Assembly: GCA_946567425.1 (NCBI GenBank)
Contig: CAMNXF010000002.1
Location: forward strand, 159,794 to 223,793
DNA length: 64,000 bases
Origin: an uncultured Clostridia bacterium
Lineage (GTDB): Bacteria; Bacillota; Clostridia; Oscillospirales; Ruminococcaceae
Direction of reading: 5' to 3'
The notes below the pieces were generated by a model. It made no database searches. It had not been told where the DNA came from and worked only from the letters and a program-made list of their open reading frames with translations. The position numbers and the translations under genes were made by a program. Below are positions 24,489 through 32,780 of this stretch, piece after piece; positions within the stretch are counted from its first letter, which is position 1; every line of letters begins with the position of its first letter.

Positions 24489-24935
24489 ATGAACATTGAG
24501 GTAACGGAAAACGTATCTGCGGTATCGTTTAACAACGTGCCGCTCAACAAGACGATAATGGAGGACACGCTCCGCACGGTCGCGGACAGTGGCATTAACG
24601 TGGATATGATATCCATGACTGCGCCGACTTCTGAAATTTTCAGCTTCGGTTTCACGGTGAACGATGACGATATGCCGAAGCTGCTCTCGGCAGCAAAAAT
24701 TCTGCGCGAAAACGGCGTAGTAGCACCGATGATAAACAGCGGCAACCGTAAGATTGTCATCAAGACGGGCGAAATGACGGAAACGGTCGGCTTCGCGGCG
24801 CGCGTTTTTGAGATACTCAACCGCCTTGAAGCTATGATACTTATGATAACGACAGGAGTTGACGAGATTTCCATGCTGATACGCGACGCGGACGCGGACG
24901 TTGTTGTCGCAGCATTTGAAAAGGAGTTCGCATGA
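24489..24935 (+). CDS. Stand-alone ACT-domain protein (aspartokinase regulatory-domain like)
   Basis: A 148-residue protein made of two ACT-like halves ('INVDMISMTAPTSEIFSFGFTV' and 'GFAARVFEILNRLEAMILMI'), resembling the C-terminal regulatory part of aspartokinase without a kinase domain. Aspartokinase makes the substrate of Asd, so a free regulatory partner in this operon could bind lysine or a related amino acid and act on it. This is inference. A GGAGG site precedes the start. It overlaps the mscS gene by four bases. Confidence 0.7.
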   Translation: MNIEVTENVSAVSFNNVPLNKTIMEDTLRTVADSGINVDMISMTAPTSEIFSFGFTVNDDDMPKLLSAAKILRENGVVAPMINSGNRKIVIKTGEMTETVGFAARVFEILNRLEAMILMITTGVDEISMLIRDADADVVVAAFEKEFA

Positions 24936-25858
24936 ATTGGCTGATGATAGCGGCGACTGCCGAGACAAGCGCCGCCGAAACGCACGAGCCCACGCTCGGA
25001 GACGCAGTGCAAGGTCTTGTCACAAAGCCTGAGGAGACGCTTTCGGCGTTCGGGAAATTTTTCCAAAGCATGGGGAACGCAATTCTGGCGGCAATACCGA
25101 CAATAATACTCGCGGTGATCATTCTGATAGTCGGACTGATTTTGTCGAAGCTCGTGCTGGCGCTGCTTTCAAAGGGACTATCCAAAACCAAGCTGGAGCT
25201 TACGGTGACGAAATTCACCACGCAAATGGCGAAAATCGTGCTGTACACACTGCTTATCACAATCGTTCTGAATATCCTCGGCATACCCGCAACCTCTATC
25301 GTGACCGTTATCGGCACGGCGGGCGTGGCTATCGGTCTTGCGCTTCAAAATTCGCTTGCGAACGTTGCGGGAGGCTTTCTGCTGATGATAACAAAGCCGT
25401 TCAAGATAGGCGATTACATAATCACCAACGGCGTTGAGGGCACGGTCTCGCAGATCTCGATACTGCACACGCGTCTGGATTCCGCAAGCAATCAAGCGGT
25501 ATTCGTACCGAACGGTCTCGCAATAAACGCGACTATAATCAACAATAACGGCAACGACACCCGCCGCGTCGACCTCACGTTCTCCATTTCCTACAACGAC
25601 GATTTTGCGACCGCACAGGGAATTATCCTCGGTCTTATCGAAAGCCACCCGCTCACGCTCAAGGACGTTGAGCCGACCGTGCGCATGAAGGAGCACGGCG
25701 AAAGCGCGATAATCATTGTGGCGCGCGCGTGGTGCAGCACCGCCGATTACTGGACGGTATATTTCGACCTTACCGAGCAGGTTCGCGCCGCGTTCATCGA
25801 AAACGGCATCGAGATACCGTTTAACCAGCTCGACGTGCATGTTGTGGATAACCAATAA
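24932..25858 (+). CDS. mscS: Mechanosensitive ion channel, MscS family
   Basis: A 308-residue membrane protein. After a 40-residue lead come three membrane helices. The third (VTVIGTAGVAIGLALQNSL) is the Gly/Ala-rich pore helix. It is followed by the beta domain (PFKIGDYIITNGVEGTV, then VPNG) and a C-terminal alpha/beta domain. It releases solutes on osmotic down-shock. Its place at the end of the lysine operon, overlapping the ACT gene, is unusual but consistent with one transcript. Confidence 0.93.
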   Translation: MNWLMIAATAETSAAETHEPTLGDAVQGLVTKPEETLSAFGKFFQSMGNAILAAIPTIILAVIILIVGLILSKLVLALLSKGLSKTKLELTVTKFTTQMAKIVLYTLLITIVLNILGIPATSIVTVIGTAGVAIGLALQNSLANVAGGFLLMITKPFKIGDYIITNGVEGTVSQISILHTRLDSASNQAVFVPNGLAINATIINNNGNDTRRVDLTFSISYNDDFATAQGIILGLIESHPLTLKDVEPTVRMKEHGESAIIIVARAWCSTADYWTVYFDLTEQVRAAFIENGIEIPFNQLDVHVVDNQ

Positions 25859-25891
25859 AAAATTCGGCAGCTAAAAACTGCCGAATTTTTT
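25857..25891. terminator. Bidirectional terminator
   Basis: AAAAATTCGGCAG and CTGCCGAATTTTT pair around CTAAAAA, with T-runs on both strands. It ends both the lysine operon and the convergent lipoprotein gene, and overlaps both stop codons. Confidence 0.85.
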
Positions 25892-26768
25892 ATAGCAGAT
25901 CAACGCTCTTCAGCTCGCCGAAAAAAAGAGGGAAACTGCTGCAGCCTGTGCGGATATCCCCGATAACGGCGCGGACTTTAACGTTTGCGTCGCCGCTCTT
26001 CAAGCCGCTCATATCGGCGTTTATTCCCCCGAGATAGCCGAGATCAAACCTCGCGGTCTCGCTGTAATATCCGTCGCCGAGTATGGGCGCGTGCGATATT
26101 CCGACCCCGTCCGCATATTGACAGATTGCCGACGGCAGCGGACAATCTATCGGCAGCAGGCTCACCTTTCCGTCCTCATACAGCGGATTTTCGACAATGC
26201 TGAGATAACCAGTGACCGTCAGCTCACCATCATAATAAATTCCCGAGGAACTCAGATAGCTGCCATACCCGGCAAACTCGCCGTCGGGCGAGAACACGGT
26301 CTCCGCCGCCCTCACGGTCAACTCCCCTACCCTGTCGCCGACACGCAGACGGCGGTATTCGGTTGACGGCGGAAGCTCCTCACCAATGTACACGCCGTCC
26401 TCAAACATATCGGGATTGTCTATCGCGTTCATGTTTATGCGCGATTCGTGAACGTAGGCAAAATCCTCGCAGACGACCGAAGCAAATGTGCTCTCGTCAA
26501 GCTCGTCGACCGATATTTCCCGCTCGCCGAAATCACCCCGCGGATCGCGAACCGTTACAGTCGTGATCTCCGAGGTATAAATAGGCACGCCGTCCGCGCC
26601 GACAAGAAAAGTTTTTTCGCCCGCAGGGTCGTCCGAACTGTCGGACTGAATACTTTGCTTTTCGTCGCTCTGTTCCGTAACGCTTTTAGAACTTTCCGAA
26701 ATGTCCTCTTTTGAGCAGCCTGTAAGTAATAATGCCGCAGCCGTAAAAAAAATAAGTGTTTTTTTCAT
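25890..26768 (-). CDS. Lipoprotein of unknown function
   Basis: A 292-residue exported protein with lipobox LTGC (Cys at 18), then a Ser/Glu/Asp-rich linker to about residue 50 and a mainly beta-rich acidic domain. I see no catalytic motif and do not recognise a family. It lies between two terminators or promoters and appears to be a single-gene unit. Confidence 0.7.
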   Translation of the reverse strand: MKKTLIFFTAAALLLTGCSKEDISESSKSVTEQSDEKQSIQSDSSDDPAGEKTFLVGADGVPIYTSEITTVTVRDPRGDFGEREISVDELDESTFASVVCEDFAYVHESRINMNAIDNPDMFEDGVYIGEELPPSTEYRRLRVGDRVGELTVRAAETVFSPDGEFAGYGSYLSSSGIYYDGELTVTGYLSIVENPLYEDGKVSLLPIDCPLPSAICQYADGVGISHAPILGDGYYSETARFDLGYLGGINADMSGLKSGDANVKVRAVIGDIRTGCSSFPLFFGELKSVDLL

Positions 26769-26841
26769 AATTATTCCCCCTCATATATAAACAACAAAAA
26801 AAATCACAAAAACTTACAGTCTGCAAAAAAAATTTTATTTA

Positions 26842-27768
26842 TTATGAGAACATCGCAGTCGAGAGGTAGCGCTCGCCCGTGTCTGGGAGCAGCACGACGA
26901 TGTTCTTACCCTTGTTTTCGGGGCGCTCGGCAAGCTTGATCGCCGCCCACAGTGCCGCACCCGAGCTTATCCCGACGAGAACGCCCTCGGTGCGCGCCAT
27001 AAGCCGTCCCGTCTCGAACGCGTCCTCGTTGTCAACGGGGATTATCTCGTCGTAGATTTTCGTGTCGAGTATTTCGGGAACAAAGCCCGCTCCTATTCCC
27101 TGTATCTTGTGAGCGCCCGCCTGTCCTCCCAAAAGAACAGCGCTTGATTTCGGTTCCGCGGCGATTATCTTCACGGCGGGGTTCTTCGACTTCAACAGTC
27201 TGCCTACGCCCGTTATCGTGCCGCCCGTACCTACTCCCGCAACAAAAATATCCACCTTACCGTCCGTGTCCTCCCATATCTCAACACCCGTCGTCCGCTC
27301 GTGAACGGCGGGGTTTACGGGGTTCACGAACTGCCCCGCAATAAAGCTGTCGGGTATTTCCTTTGCAAGCTCCTCCGCTTTGGCTATCGCGCCTTTCATA
27401 CCCTTTGCGCCATCCGTAAGAACTACCTCCGCGCCGTATGCTTTCATAAGGTTGCGGCGCTCTATGCTCATGGTTTCGGGCATTGTGATAATTATCCGAT
27501 AGCCCTTTGCCGCCGCTATCGCCGACAAGCCTATGCCCGTGTTGCCGCTTGTAGGCTCGATGATAACGCTGCCCTCCTTCAAAACGCCGCGCTGCTCCGC
27601 ATCCTCGATCATAGCGCACGCGACCCTGTCCTTGACGCTGCCGCCGGGGTTGAACAGCTCCAGCTTCGCGAATATTTTCGCCTGCAAGCCCTTGCTTTCC
27701 TCAATGCGAACCAACTCCATGAGCGGAGTCTTCCCTACCAATTCCGTTACAGAACCATAAATATTCAT
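26842..27768 (-). CDS. cysK: Cysteine synthase (O-acetylserine sulfhydrylase)
   Basis: A 308-residue PLP enzyme that makes cysteine from O-acetylserine and sulfide. The PLP lysine is residue 46 in [19 protein letters not shown] is the substrate-binding loop, GTGGTITGV binds the PLP phosphate and GISSGAAL closes the site. It stands alone here, with no cysE adjacent, behind a consensus promoter that contains an inverted repeat. Confidence 0.95.
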   Translation of the reverse strand: MNIYGSVTELVGKTPLMELVRIEESKGLQAKIFAKLELFNPGGSVKDRVACAMIEDAEQRGVLKEGSVIIEPTSGNTGIGLSAIAAAKGYRIIITMPETMSIERRNLMKAYGAEVVLTDGAKGMKGAIAKAEELAKEIPDSFIAGQFVNPVNPAVHERTTGVEIWEDTDGKVDIFVAGVGTGGTITGVGRLLKSKNPAVKIIAAEPKSSAVLLGGQAGAHKIQGIGAGFVPEILDTKIYDEIIPVDNEDAFETGRLMARTEGVLVGISSGAALWAAIKLAERPENKGKNIVVLLPDTGERYLSTAMFS

Positions 27769-27799
27769 TGCGTTTACCTCCGATTTCTTTTGTGAGTTT

Positions 27800-27828
27800 A
27801 TTATAGCATATTATTCCTATATTGTCAA
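27800..27828 (-). promoter_or_regulatory. Promoter of cysK with embedded inverted repeat
   Basis: On the minus strand TTGACA (27823-27828) and TATAAT (27800-27805) are exactly 17 bases apart. An inverted repeat CCTAT/ATAGG (27816-27832) straddles the -35, and the minus strand reads ATAGGAAT there. This resembles part of CymR-type (Rrf2) cysteine-regulator sites, but the match is incomplete. Confidence 0.7.
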
Positions 27829-27922
27829 TAGGTTTTAAATCCGCCAAAAAAAATCTTCCACGGGAAAATAACCGCTGTTTTTTGTCAATAATAAATTATA
27901 GCAGATATTACAGAATTGTAAG

Positions 27923-27951
27923 TTGACATTTGCGCCAAAATATGTTAAACT
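27923..27951 (+). promoter_or_regulatory. Promoter of the AI-2E family transporter gene
   Basis: TTGACA (27923-27928) and TAAACT (27946-27951) are 17 bases apart. A second TATAAT at about 28039 could be a closer promoter. Confidence 0.6.
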
Positions 27952-28076
27952 GTATATAAGGAAGTTTTTTGGGCATGTGGCAGGAAAATCTTAACTCAAA
28001 CTTAACCTTTTCTTTACCCGAACTTTACCGAAATGTGTTATAATACAATAAATCCTTTTGGAGAAAGCGTGAGTTT

Positions 28077-29567
28077 ATGAAAGTTAATTGGAATAAGAAA
28101 TACACCACAATAGCCGTTTACGCGCTCGCCGTGATAGCTCTGTCCGTGCTGTTCGTGGTGTTCGTGTTCAAGTTCGACAGTTTTGCCAAAACCTTTTCGT
28201 GGGTAGGCGGAGTCGCCGCGCCGATAATCTGCGGCATCGTTATTGCTTATGTGCTCAATCCGCTGATGATGTACCTCGAGAACAAGGTATTCCGCCGCAT
28301 AAAGGAAAAAGCGCCGCCCGAGGAAAATATCGTAATGCGCAAGCTGCACAATTCCGCGGTAGGCGACAGCGTCGTGGTGAAAACTCTCGAAAAGCACAGC
28401 GCTTCTATGGAGAAAAAGGTGCAGAGCCGCCGCAAAATAGCGCGCATCCTTTCGCTGGTGACGACGTATGTCATAATTATCGCGCTGATAGCGGGAATTG
28501 CCGTCGCGGTGTTCCCAAGCGTGGCAAACAGCGTTATCGACCTCGCAGAGCAGATGCCGGGGTACATCTCGAAGCTCGAAGTGTGGGTCAACAAGATGTT
28601 CGAGGACTATCCCGACGTCGCGAAATTCATCTCGAACGAGGTGCACAACTTCGCGGAACTGGTCGACAAGATCGCTGAGTCTATACAGCCGATCGCGGGC
28701 GACGTTCTCGGAAATGTCTCGGAGGGGCTGATAAAATTTCTCGGCTCGCTGTTCGTCGGTCTGAAGAATTTCCTTATCGGCTTTATTATCGCCATTTATC
28801 TGCTGTACAGCAAGGAACGCTTGCTCGCACAGTGCAAGAAGATAATTTTTGCGTTCTTCAAGGCGGACAAGTGCGAGACGTTCTTCAACGGCTGCGCGCG
28901 CAGCAACGATATCTTCAAGAAGTACATCATCTCCAACCTTGTGGATTCGATGATAATCTTCGTTTTCATGGTTATCGGAATGTTTGCCATGGGTATGCCG
29001 TATCAGATGCTTATTGCGGTGGTTTGCGCGGTGACTAACCTTATCCCGTTCTTCGGACCGTTCCTCGGCGCTATACCGTGCGGACTGCTTATTCTGCTTG
29101 TCGACCCGATAAAGGTCATCTGGTTCGGTATTTTCGTGTTGGTTTTGCAGCAGATCGACGGCAACGTCATCAAGCCGTTCCTTTTCGGCGAGACAATGGG
29201 TCTGCCCGCTATCTGGGTGCTTATCTCGATAATCATCGGCGGCGGTCTGTTCGGCATTCCTGGGATGCTGCTCGGCGCGCCCGTTTTCGCGGTGTTCTAT
29301 ATGCTTTTCGCCGAATTTGTTACCGCAAAGCTCGAAAAAAAGAGTCTCCCTGGCGACACCGAAATTTATACAGGTTCTGTCGAACGCTTCACCGAGGAAT
29401 ATATTCCCAAACCGCCCGAAAGCGCTCCGCCCATGTCCCCCGCGGAAGCCACAACTCCCATGCCCCCCAAGCCGAATTACGGTAGGCAGCCGCAGAGATC
29501 GGGCGGGAAGCCGCAGACGCAAAACAACGCAAAGCCGCAAAGCAGCGGAAACCGCAAAAAGAAATAG
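28077..29567 (+). CDS. AI-2E family transporter (YtvI/PerM-like)
   Basis: A 496-residue membrane protein with two N-terminal helices, a soluble segment, then the conserved cluster 'GNVIKPFLFGETMGLPAIWVL' and helices ending 'GMLLGAPVFAVFYML'. This is the AI-2E/UPF0118 family. Members differ in cargo (signal export or sodium/proton exchange), so no substrate is claimed. The C-terminal 90 residues are a Pro/Gln/Asn/Lys-rich tail that is longer than usual and probably disordered in the cytoplasm. Confidence 0.85.
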   Translation: MKVNWNKKYTTIAVYALAVIALSVLFVVFVFKFDSFAKTFSWVGGVAAPIICGIVIAYVLNPLMMYLENKVFRRIKEKAPPEENIVMRKLHNSAVGDSVVVKTLEKHSASMEKKVQSRRKIARILSLVTTYVIIIALIAGIAVAVFPSVANSVIDLAEQMPGYISKLEVWVNKMFEDYPDVAKFISNEVHNFAELVDKIAESIQPIAGDVLGNVSEGLIKFLGSLFVGLKNFLIGFIIAIYLLYSKERLLAQCKKIIFAFFKADKCETFFNGCARSNDIFKKYIISNLVDSMIIFVFMVIGMFAMGMPYQMLIAVVCAVTNLIPFFGPFLGAIPCGLLILLVDPIKVIWFGIFVLVLQQIDGNVIKPFLFGETMGLPAIWVLISIIIGGGLFGIPGMLLGAPVFAVFYMLFAEFVTAKLEKKSLPGDTEIYTGSVERFTEEYIPKPPESAPPMSPAEATTPMPPKPNYGRQPQRSGGKPQTQNNAKPQSSGNRKKK

Positions 29568-29575
29568 TAGCTGCT

Positions 29576-29612
29576 CCCCTTGTCCGATCAGACGCGGACA
29601 AGGGGGTTTTAT
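29576..29612 (+). terminator. Terminator after the AI-2E transporter gene
   Basis: CCCCTTGTCCG and CGGACAAGGGG pair around a short loop, followed by TTTT. Confidence 0.85.
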
Positions 29613-30011
29613 ATTGAAAACTGTTTCACAGTGCAAAAGGTTAATTGTGTTTTGGTTTATTTTAATGTGTGCTGCACGGGGTATTATGTGGGCTACACCA
29701 TGAATTTCTTTTGCTGTCACCTGTGGTTTCGTTTCTTTTTAATTCTTTTGTCCTCTCGCGGTTGCGAGAGGACACCCTTCAGGGAGGTCAAATCAACTTC
29801 GTTGTCCCTAAAAACAAAATCCGACATAAATGCGGAGTTCCCCCTCCCCTACAGGTTTCCTCTCGCGCTCTCCAGTTTGACGCTTGCGTCAATTTGCCAT
29901 CTCCCCACCCCCTTTCCGCATTTTTTGGTTGCTTTGAATTAAAAGCTATATTACCTTTTCTGCGGGTTTGAGCCGCGCTCCTCGTCTGCTTACTAATCTG
30001 ATTGGTAGGGG
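29613..30011. other. Gene-free stretch with a perfect hairpin
   Basis: About 400 bases without a convincing gene. It contains a perfect 10-bp stem GTCCTCTCGC/GCGAGAGGAC with loop GGTT (29750-29773), not followed by T on either strand, and a smaller TTGACGC/GCGTCAA palindrome near 29878-29893. Pyrimidine-rich tracts (CCCCCTCCCC, CTCCCCACCCCC) are frequent. It leads into the structured RNA candidate. Confidence 0.6.
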
Positions 30012-30241
30012 TTTCTGCGCCTTTGAGTGAGCGCTATAGCGGAAAGCGGTTTCCGTTATAAACCAGCGGAGAGAACAGTGCAGCAATGGAGATGAGAAAC
30101 TTTGTGTGGGCGAGAAGTCCTAACGGACAGGTAACCTAAACCAAGATCCCACACTGCAAAGTATAAACTTCCCACCATAAAGGCAACGTTCACCGTGCCT
30201 TAGCATGGGGTGAGAGGGAAATTGGATAGAGGCGCGAGAAA
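30012..30241 (+). ncRNA. Structured RNA candidate, family not recognised
   Basis: A closing helix pairs TTTCTGCGCCT (from 30012) with AGAGGCGCGAGAAA (30228-30241). Inside are three branches. One is an 11-bp hairpin TATAGCGGAAA/TTTCCGTTATA (30035-30060). The second is a long helix ACTTTG-TGTGGG with CCCACA-ctg-CAAAGT (30099-30162), with GTCC/GGAC inside. The third pairs TTCCC with GGGAA (30169-30220), enclosing AGGCA/TGCCT (30181-30200). There is no long open frame. It does not show the signature sequences of RNase P, tmRNA or SRP RNA. The strand is uncertain; + is chosen because it is collinear with the flanking genes. Confidence 0.6.
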
Positions 30242-30258
30242 AAAACCGAAATGAGAGA

Positions 30259-30306
30259 GGGGCGCTATGCAACGTGTCCGCTGTTTGCCAACGTGTTCAG
30301 CGCCCT
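30259..30306 (+). other. Hairpin after the structured RNA
   Basis: GGGGCGCT (30259-30266) pairs with AGCGCCCT (30299-30306) across a 32-base loop that holds two copies of AACGTG. No T-run follows, so it is not a standard terminator. It may be part of the same RNA. Confidence 0.45.
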
Positions 30307-30388
30307 ATCCCCCATGCGGCAGCGCTTTATCACAATAAATTCTTTTTCTCAAAATAAATGAAAATTTTGGAAAAATGTAAAAAAGGGC

Positions 30389-30417
30389 TTTTATTATTTT
30401 AAAAAATATGTTATAAT
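30389..30417 (+). promoter_or_regulatory. Promoter of the lipoprotein and two-component genes
   Basis: TATAAT at 30412-30417 is perfect. The -35 (TTTTAT, 30389-30394) is weak. The start codon is about 70 bases downstream. Confidence 0.5.
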
Positions 30418-30487
30418 TATGTAGAGTATTATTTTTAACCCCAACCTGTTGTGCTTTGAGACAGGCACTTCACGATCGGAGGATAAT

Positions 30488-31825
30488 GTGAAAATAAAAT
30501 TATTAGCGGTTTTATTGCTTTGTACGTTGCTGTGCGGGTGCTCTGCGGCGGTCTCGGTGGAGAATCTGCTTACCCCGCCAAAGTTGCTGGCGGAGCAAAA
30601 CGAAATATATCAGGAGCTTATCGCGAGCGTAGGTCAGGGCGTTAAGCTGAAATACCCGAGGAGCGGCGATTACCGTTCGGCATTCGTGCTGCATAATATC
30701 GACGACGAGCCCGGCGACGAGGCTATGGTGTTCTACGAGAGCAAAAACGTCCAGTCGGGCGAGAGCGCGCTGCGTCTGAAATTCCTCGACCGCATCAATG
30801 ACAAATGGCAGGCGGTGTATGATATGTCCTGCGCGGGCAGCGAGATCGACAGCATCAACTTCGCGAACCTCGGCAGCACGCAGCTAACGGATATTATTAT
30901 ATGCTATACGCTGCTGAACGCGACTGAAAAGGCGCTTACAGTGCTGAATTACGTTGACCAGATACCCGTGGAGATACATTCTTCGGCGTATACCTGTATG
31001 GAGGTCGTCGACCTTAACGAGGACGGTCTCGACGAACTCGTCACTGTGAACGTCAACAAGGCGACGATGATGTCGTCGGCGGCGATGTTTACCAACGGCG
31101 AAAACGGATTCGAGAAGCTGTCGGAGACCCCGTTATACGGCGGCACGGCGGATTATCTGCGCGTCACCAAGGGGCAGCTTGACAAGGACACGACAGCACT
31201 GTTCCTCGATTACTCGAACGGCAGCCAGCAGTCGGGAACGAACGTGCTGTACTGCTACGGAAACCGCCTTGTCTGCCCCGACAACATAGGACCGAACGCC
31301 GCCGCGGGAATAATCTCACGGCAGGTCAACGACTATATGGCGGAGATCTACAGCTACGATATCGACGGCGACGGATTTATCGAGATACCGTCGACCACAC
31401 CGCTGCCGGGCTACGAAACGCTCACGCGCCCCGAGCAGCTCTGTGCGGTTCAGTGGTATACGGTCCGCGACGACAATTTTATTCTAGAAAACAACAGCTA
31501 TTTCTCGGGAAAATTCCGTTTTGCGCTGCTGCTTCCTAACCGTTGGTGGGGAGTGGTCACAGCAATCACGGATTTCACAAATAACGAGATAATCTTTATT
31601 TCGTACGACCCGGGCACGGGGCTTGAGGTCAACGAAAAAACGGAGCTTATGCGCATACGCTCCGTGCCCAAGGATGACCCCAAGGCGCTTGAAGAGGCAA
31701 AATCGCTCAAACTGCTCGGCGAAAGCGCGGATACCGCGTTTTACTGCATCGAATCCACGGGCTACAAAGCGGGCAAGCTGGCGCTTACCGAGAGCGAGCT
31801 GAAAGCCAGCTTCATTATTCTGTAA
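30488..31825 (+). CDS. Lipoprotein with calcium-binding-like loops, unknown
   Basis: A 445-residue exported protein starting at a GTG behind GGAGG. The signal ends in LLCGCSAA (lipobox LCGC, Cys about 18). Two acidic loops, DLNEDGLDEL (mid-protein) and DIDGDGFIEI, have the DxNxDG / DxDGDG pattern of EF-hand-like or FG-GAP/VCBS repeat proteins. It stands directly upstream of a response regulator and histidine kinase, separated by about 40 bases, so it may help sense an envelope signal. I do not recognise the family. Confidence 0.75.
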   Translation: MKIKLLAVLLLCTLLCGCSAAVSVENLLTPPKLLAEQNEIYQELIASVGQGVKLKYPRSGDYRSAFVLHNIDDEPGDEAMVFYESKNVQSGESALRLKFLDRINDKWQAVYDMSCAGSEIDSINFANLGSTQLTDIIICYTLLNATEKALTVLNYVDQIPVEIHSSAYTCMEVVDLNEDGLDELVTVNVNKATMMSSAAMFTNGENGFEKLSETPLYGGTADYLRVTKGQLDKDTTALFLDYSNGSQQSGTNVLYCYGNRLVCPDNIGPNAAAGIISRQVNDYMAEIYSYDIDGDGFIEIPSTTPLPGYETLTRPEQLCAVQWYTVRDDNFILENNSYFSGKFRFALLLPNRWWGVVTAITDFTNNEIIFISYDPGTGLEVNEKTELMRIRSVPKDDPKALEEAKSLKLLGESADTAFYCIESTGYKAGKLALTESELKASFIIL

Positions 31826-31867
31826 ACAGCGGAAGCACGTCTGTGCTTTTGGCTTTAAGGAGTTATT

Positions 31868-32563
31868 ATGAAACGCATTCTGGTTGTTGAGGATGAAAAC
31901 GATATACGCGATTTTGTGGTGATAAACCTACGCCGCGCAGGCTACGACGTTACGGACGTGGCAAGCGGCGAGGAGGCGGCGGCGGAATATGAGCGGCAAG
32001 GCGGAAACTTCGACGTCGCGCTGCTGGATATTATGATGCCGGGAATGGATGGGTTCGCGCTTTGTCGGTGGATACGCGAACAGAGCGGCGACATCGGGAT
32101 AATAATGTTATCGGCGAAATCACAGGAAATGGATAAGGTCAACTGCCTGATGATAGGCGCGGACGATTACGTAACGAAGCCGTTCTCGCCGTCGGAGTTG
32201 GTAGCGAGAGTGGACGCGATATACCGCCGCGTGAGTATAAACCGCGCGCGCCGCGAGGAACCCAAGGTGATAAGCTCGGGTCCGTTTACGCTGGACTATC
32301 AGAGCAGAATGCTGTACAGTCACGGCAAGCCCGTCGATTTAACGCAGATAGAGTACCATATACTGGAATTTCTGATGAAAAACAGAAACTCGCCTGTTGA
32401 CAGAATGTCGATACTGCGGCATATCTGGGGCGATTCTTACGTCGGCGAGGATAAGGTTATAGACGTGAACATACGGCGGCTCCGCATGAAGATAGAGGAG
32501 GACCCGTCAACGCCAAAGTACATTCAAACGGTATGGGGATTCGGGTACAAGTGGAACGGCTGA
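31868..32563 (+). CDS. DNA-binding response regulator, OmpR/PhoB family
   Basis: A 231-residue regulator. The receiver domain has acidic Glu9-Asp10 region VVEDEND, the phosphorylated Asp54 in LLDIMMPGMDG, Ser82 and Lys104 in YVTKPFS. A winged-helix domain (VIDVNIRRLRMKIE, then VWGFGYKW) binds DNA. Its partner kinase follows after the inserted inverted-repeat element. The stop codon is two bases from that element. Confidence 0.95.
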   Translation: MKRILVVEDENDIRDFVVINLRRAGYDVTDVASGEEAAAEYERQGGNFDVALLDIMMPGMDGFALCRWIREQSGDIGIIMLSAKSQEMDKVNCLMIGADDYVTKPFSPSELVARVDAIYRRVSINRARREEPKVISSGPFTLDYQSRMLYSHGKPVDLTQIEYHILEFLMKNRNSPVDRMSILRHIWGDSYVGEDKVIDVNIRRLRMKIEEDPSTPKYIQTVWGFGYKWNG

Positions 32564-32565
32564 GT

Positions 32566-32780
32566 ATATTGCTCCGTCAACCAACTCTTGAAGAATTTCG
32601 CGCAGTGCAAACGCCGAAATTCGAAGGACGCATTATGCGCTTCGCGCAAAACGCTACGACCGCCGTTGTACTGTAATGTACGCATTATCAGCTCCGTTGA
32701 AAACGCTGCAAGGGAATTTGATGAAAAAGTTTGGTGTTTGAACAAGCGAAAAATTCAAGAGTTGGTTGGGGGAGCAATAT
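32566..32780. mobile_element. MITE-like element with 35-bp inverted ends
   Basis: The left end (32566-32601) and the reverse complement of the right end (32746-32780) both read ATATTGCTCC, two variable bases, then CAACCAACTCTTGAA and TTTCGC; about 31 of 36 positions agree. Weaker complementarity continues inward (GTGCAAACGCCGAA against GTTCAAACACCAAA). It contains no transposase. It begins two bases after the response-regulator stop, and its right end contains GGGGGAG, the ribosome site of the kinase, and the first two bases of the kinase ATG. Confidence 0.75.

Noticed and set aside
28038..29720. Long minus-strand open frame over the transporter gene
   Set aside because: Arg/His/Asp-rich composition typical of an antisense shadow; the plus-strand membrane protein explains the region.
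30012..30241. RNase P, tmRNA or SRP RNA
   Set aside because: The conserved core sequences of these RNAs are not present, although the region is clearly structured.
32731..32778. Upstream start for the histidine kinase
   Set aside because: The extra codons lie inside the inverted-repeat element and have no ribosome site; the ATG at 32779 has GGGGGAG.
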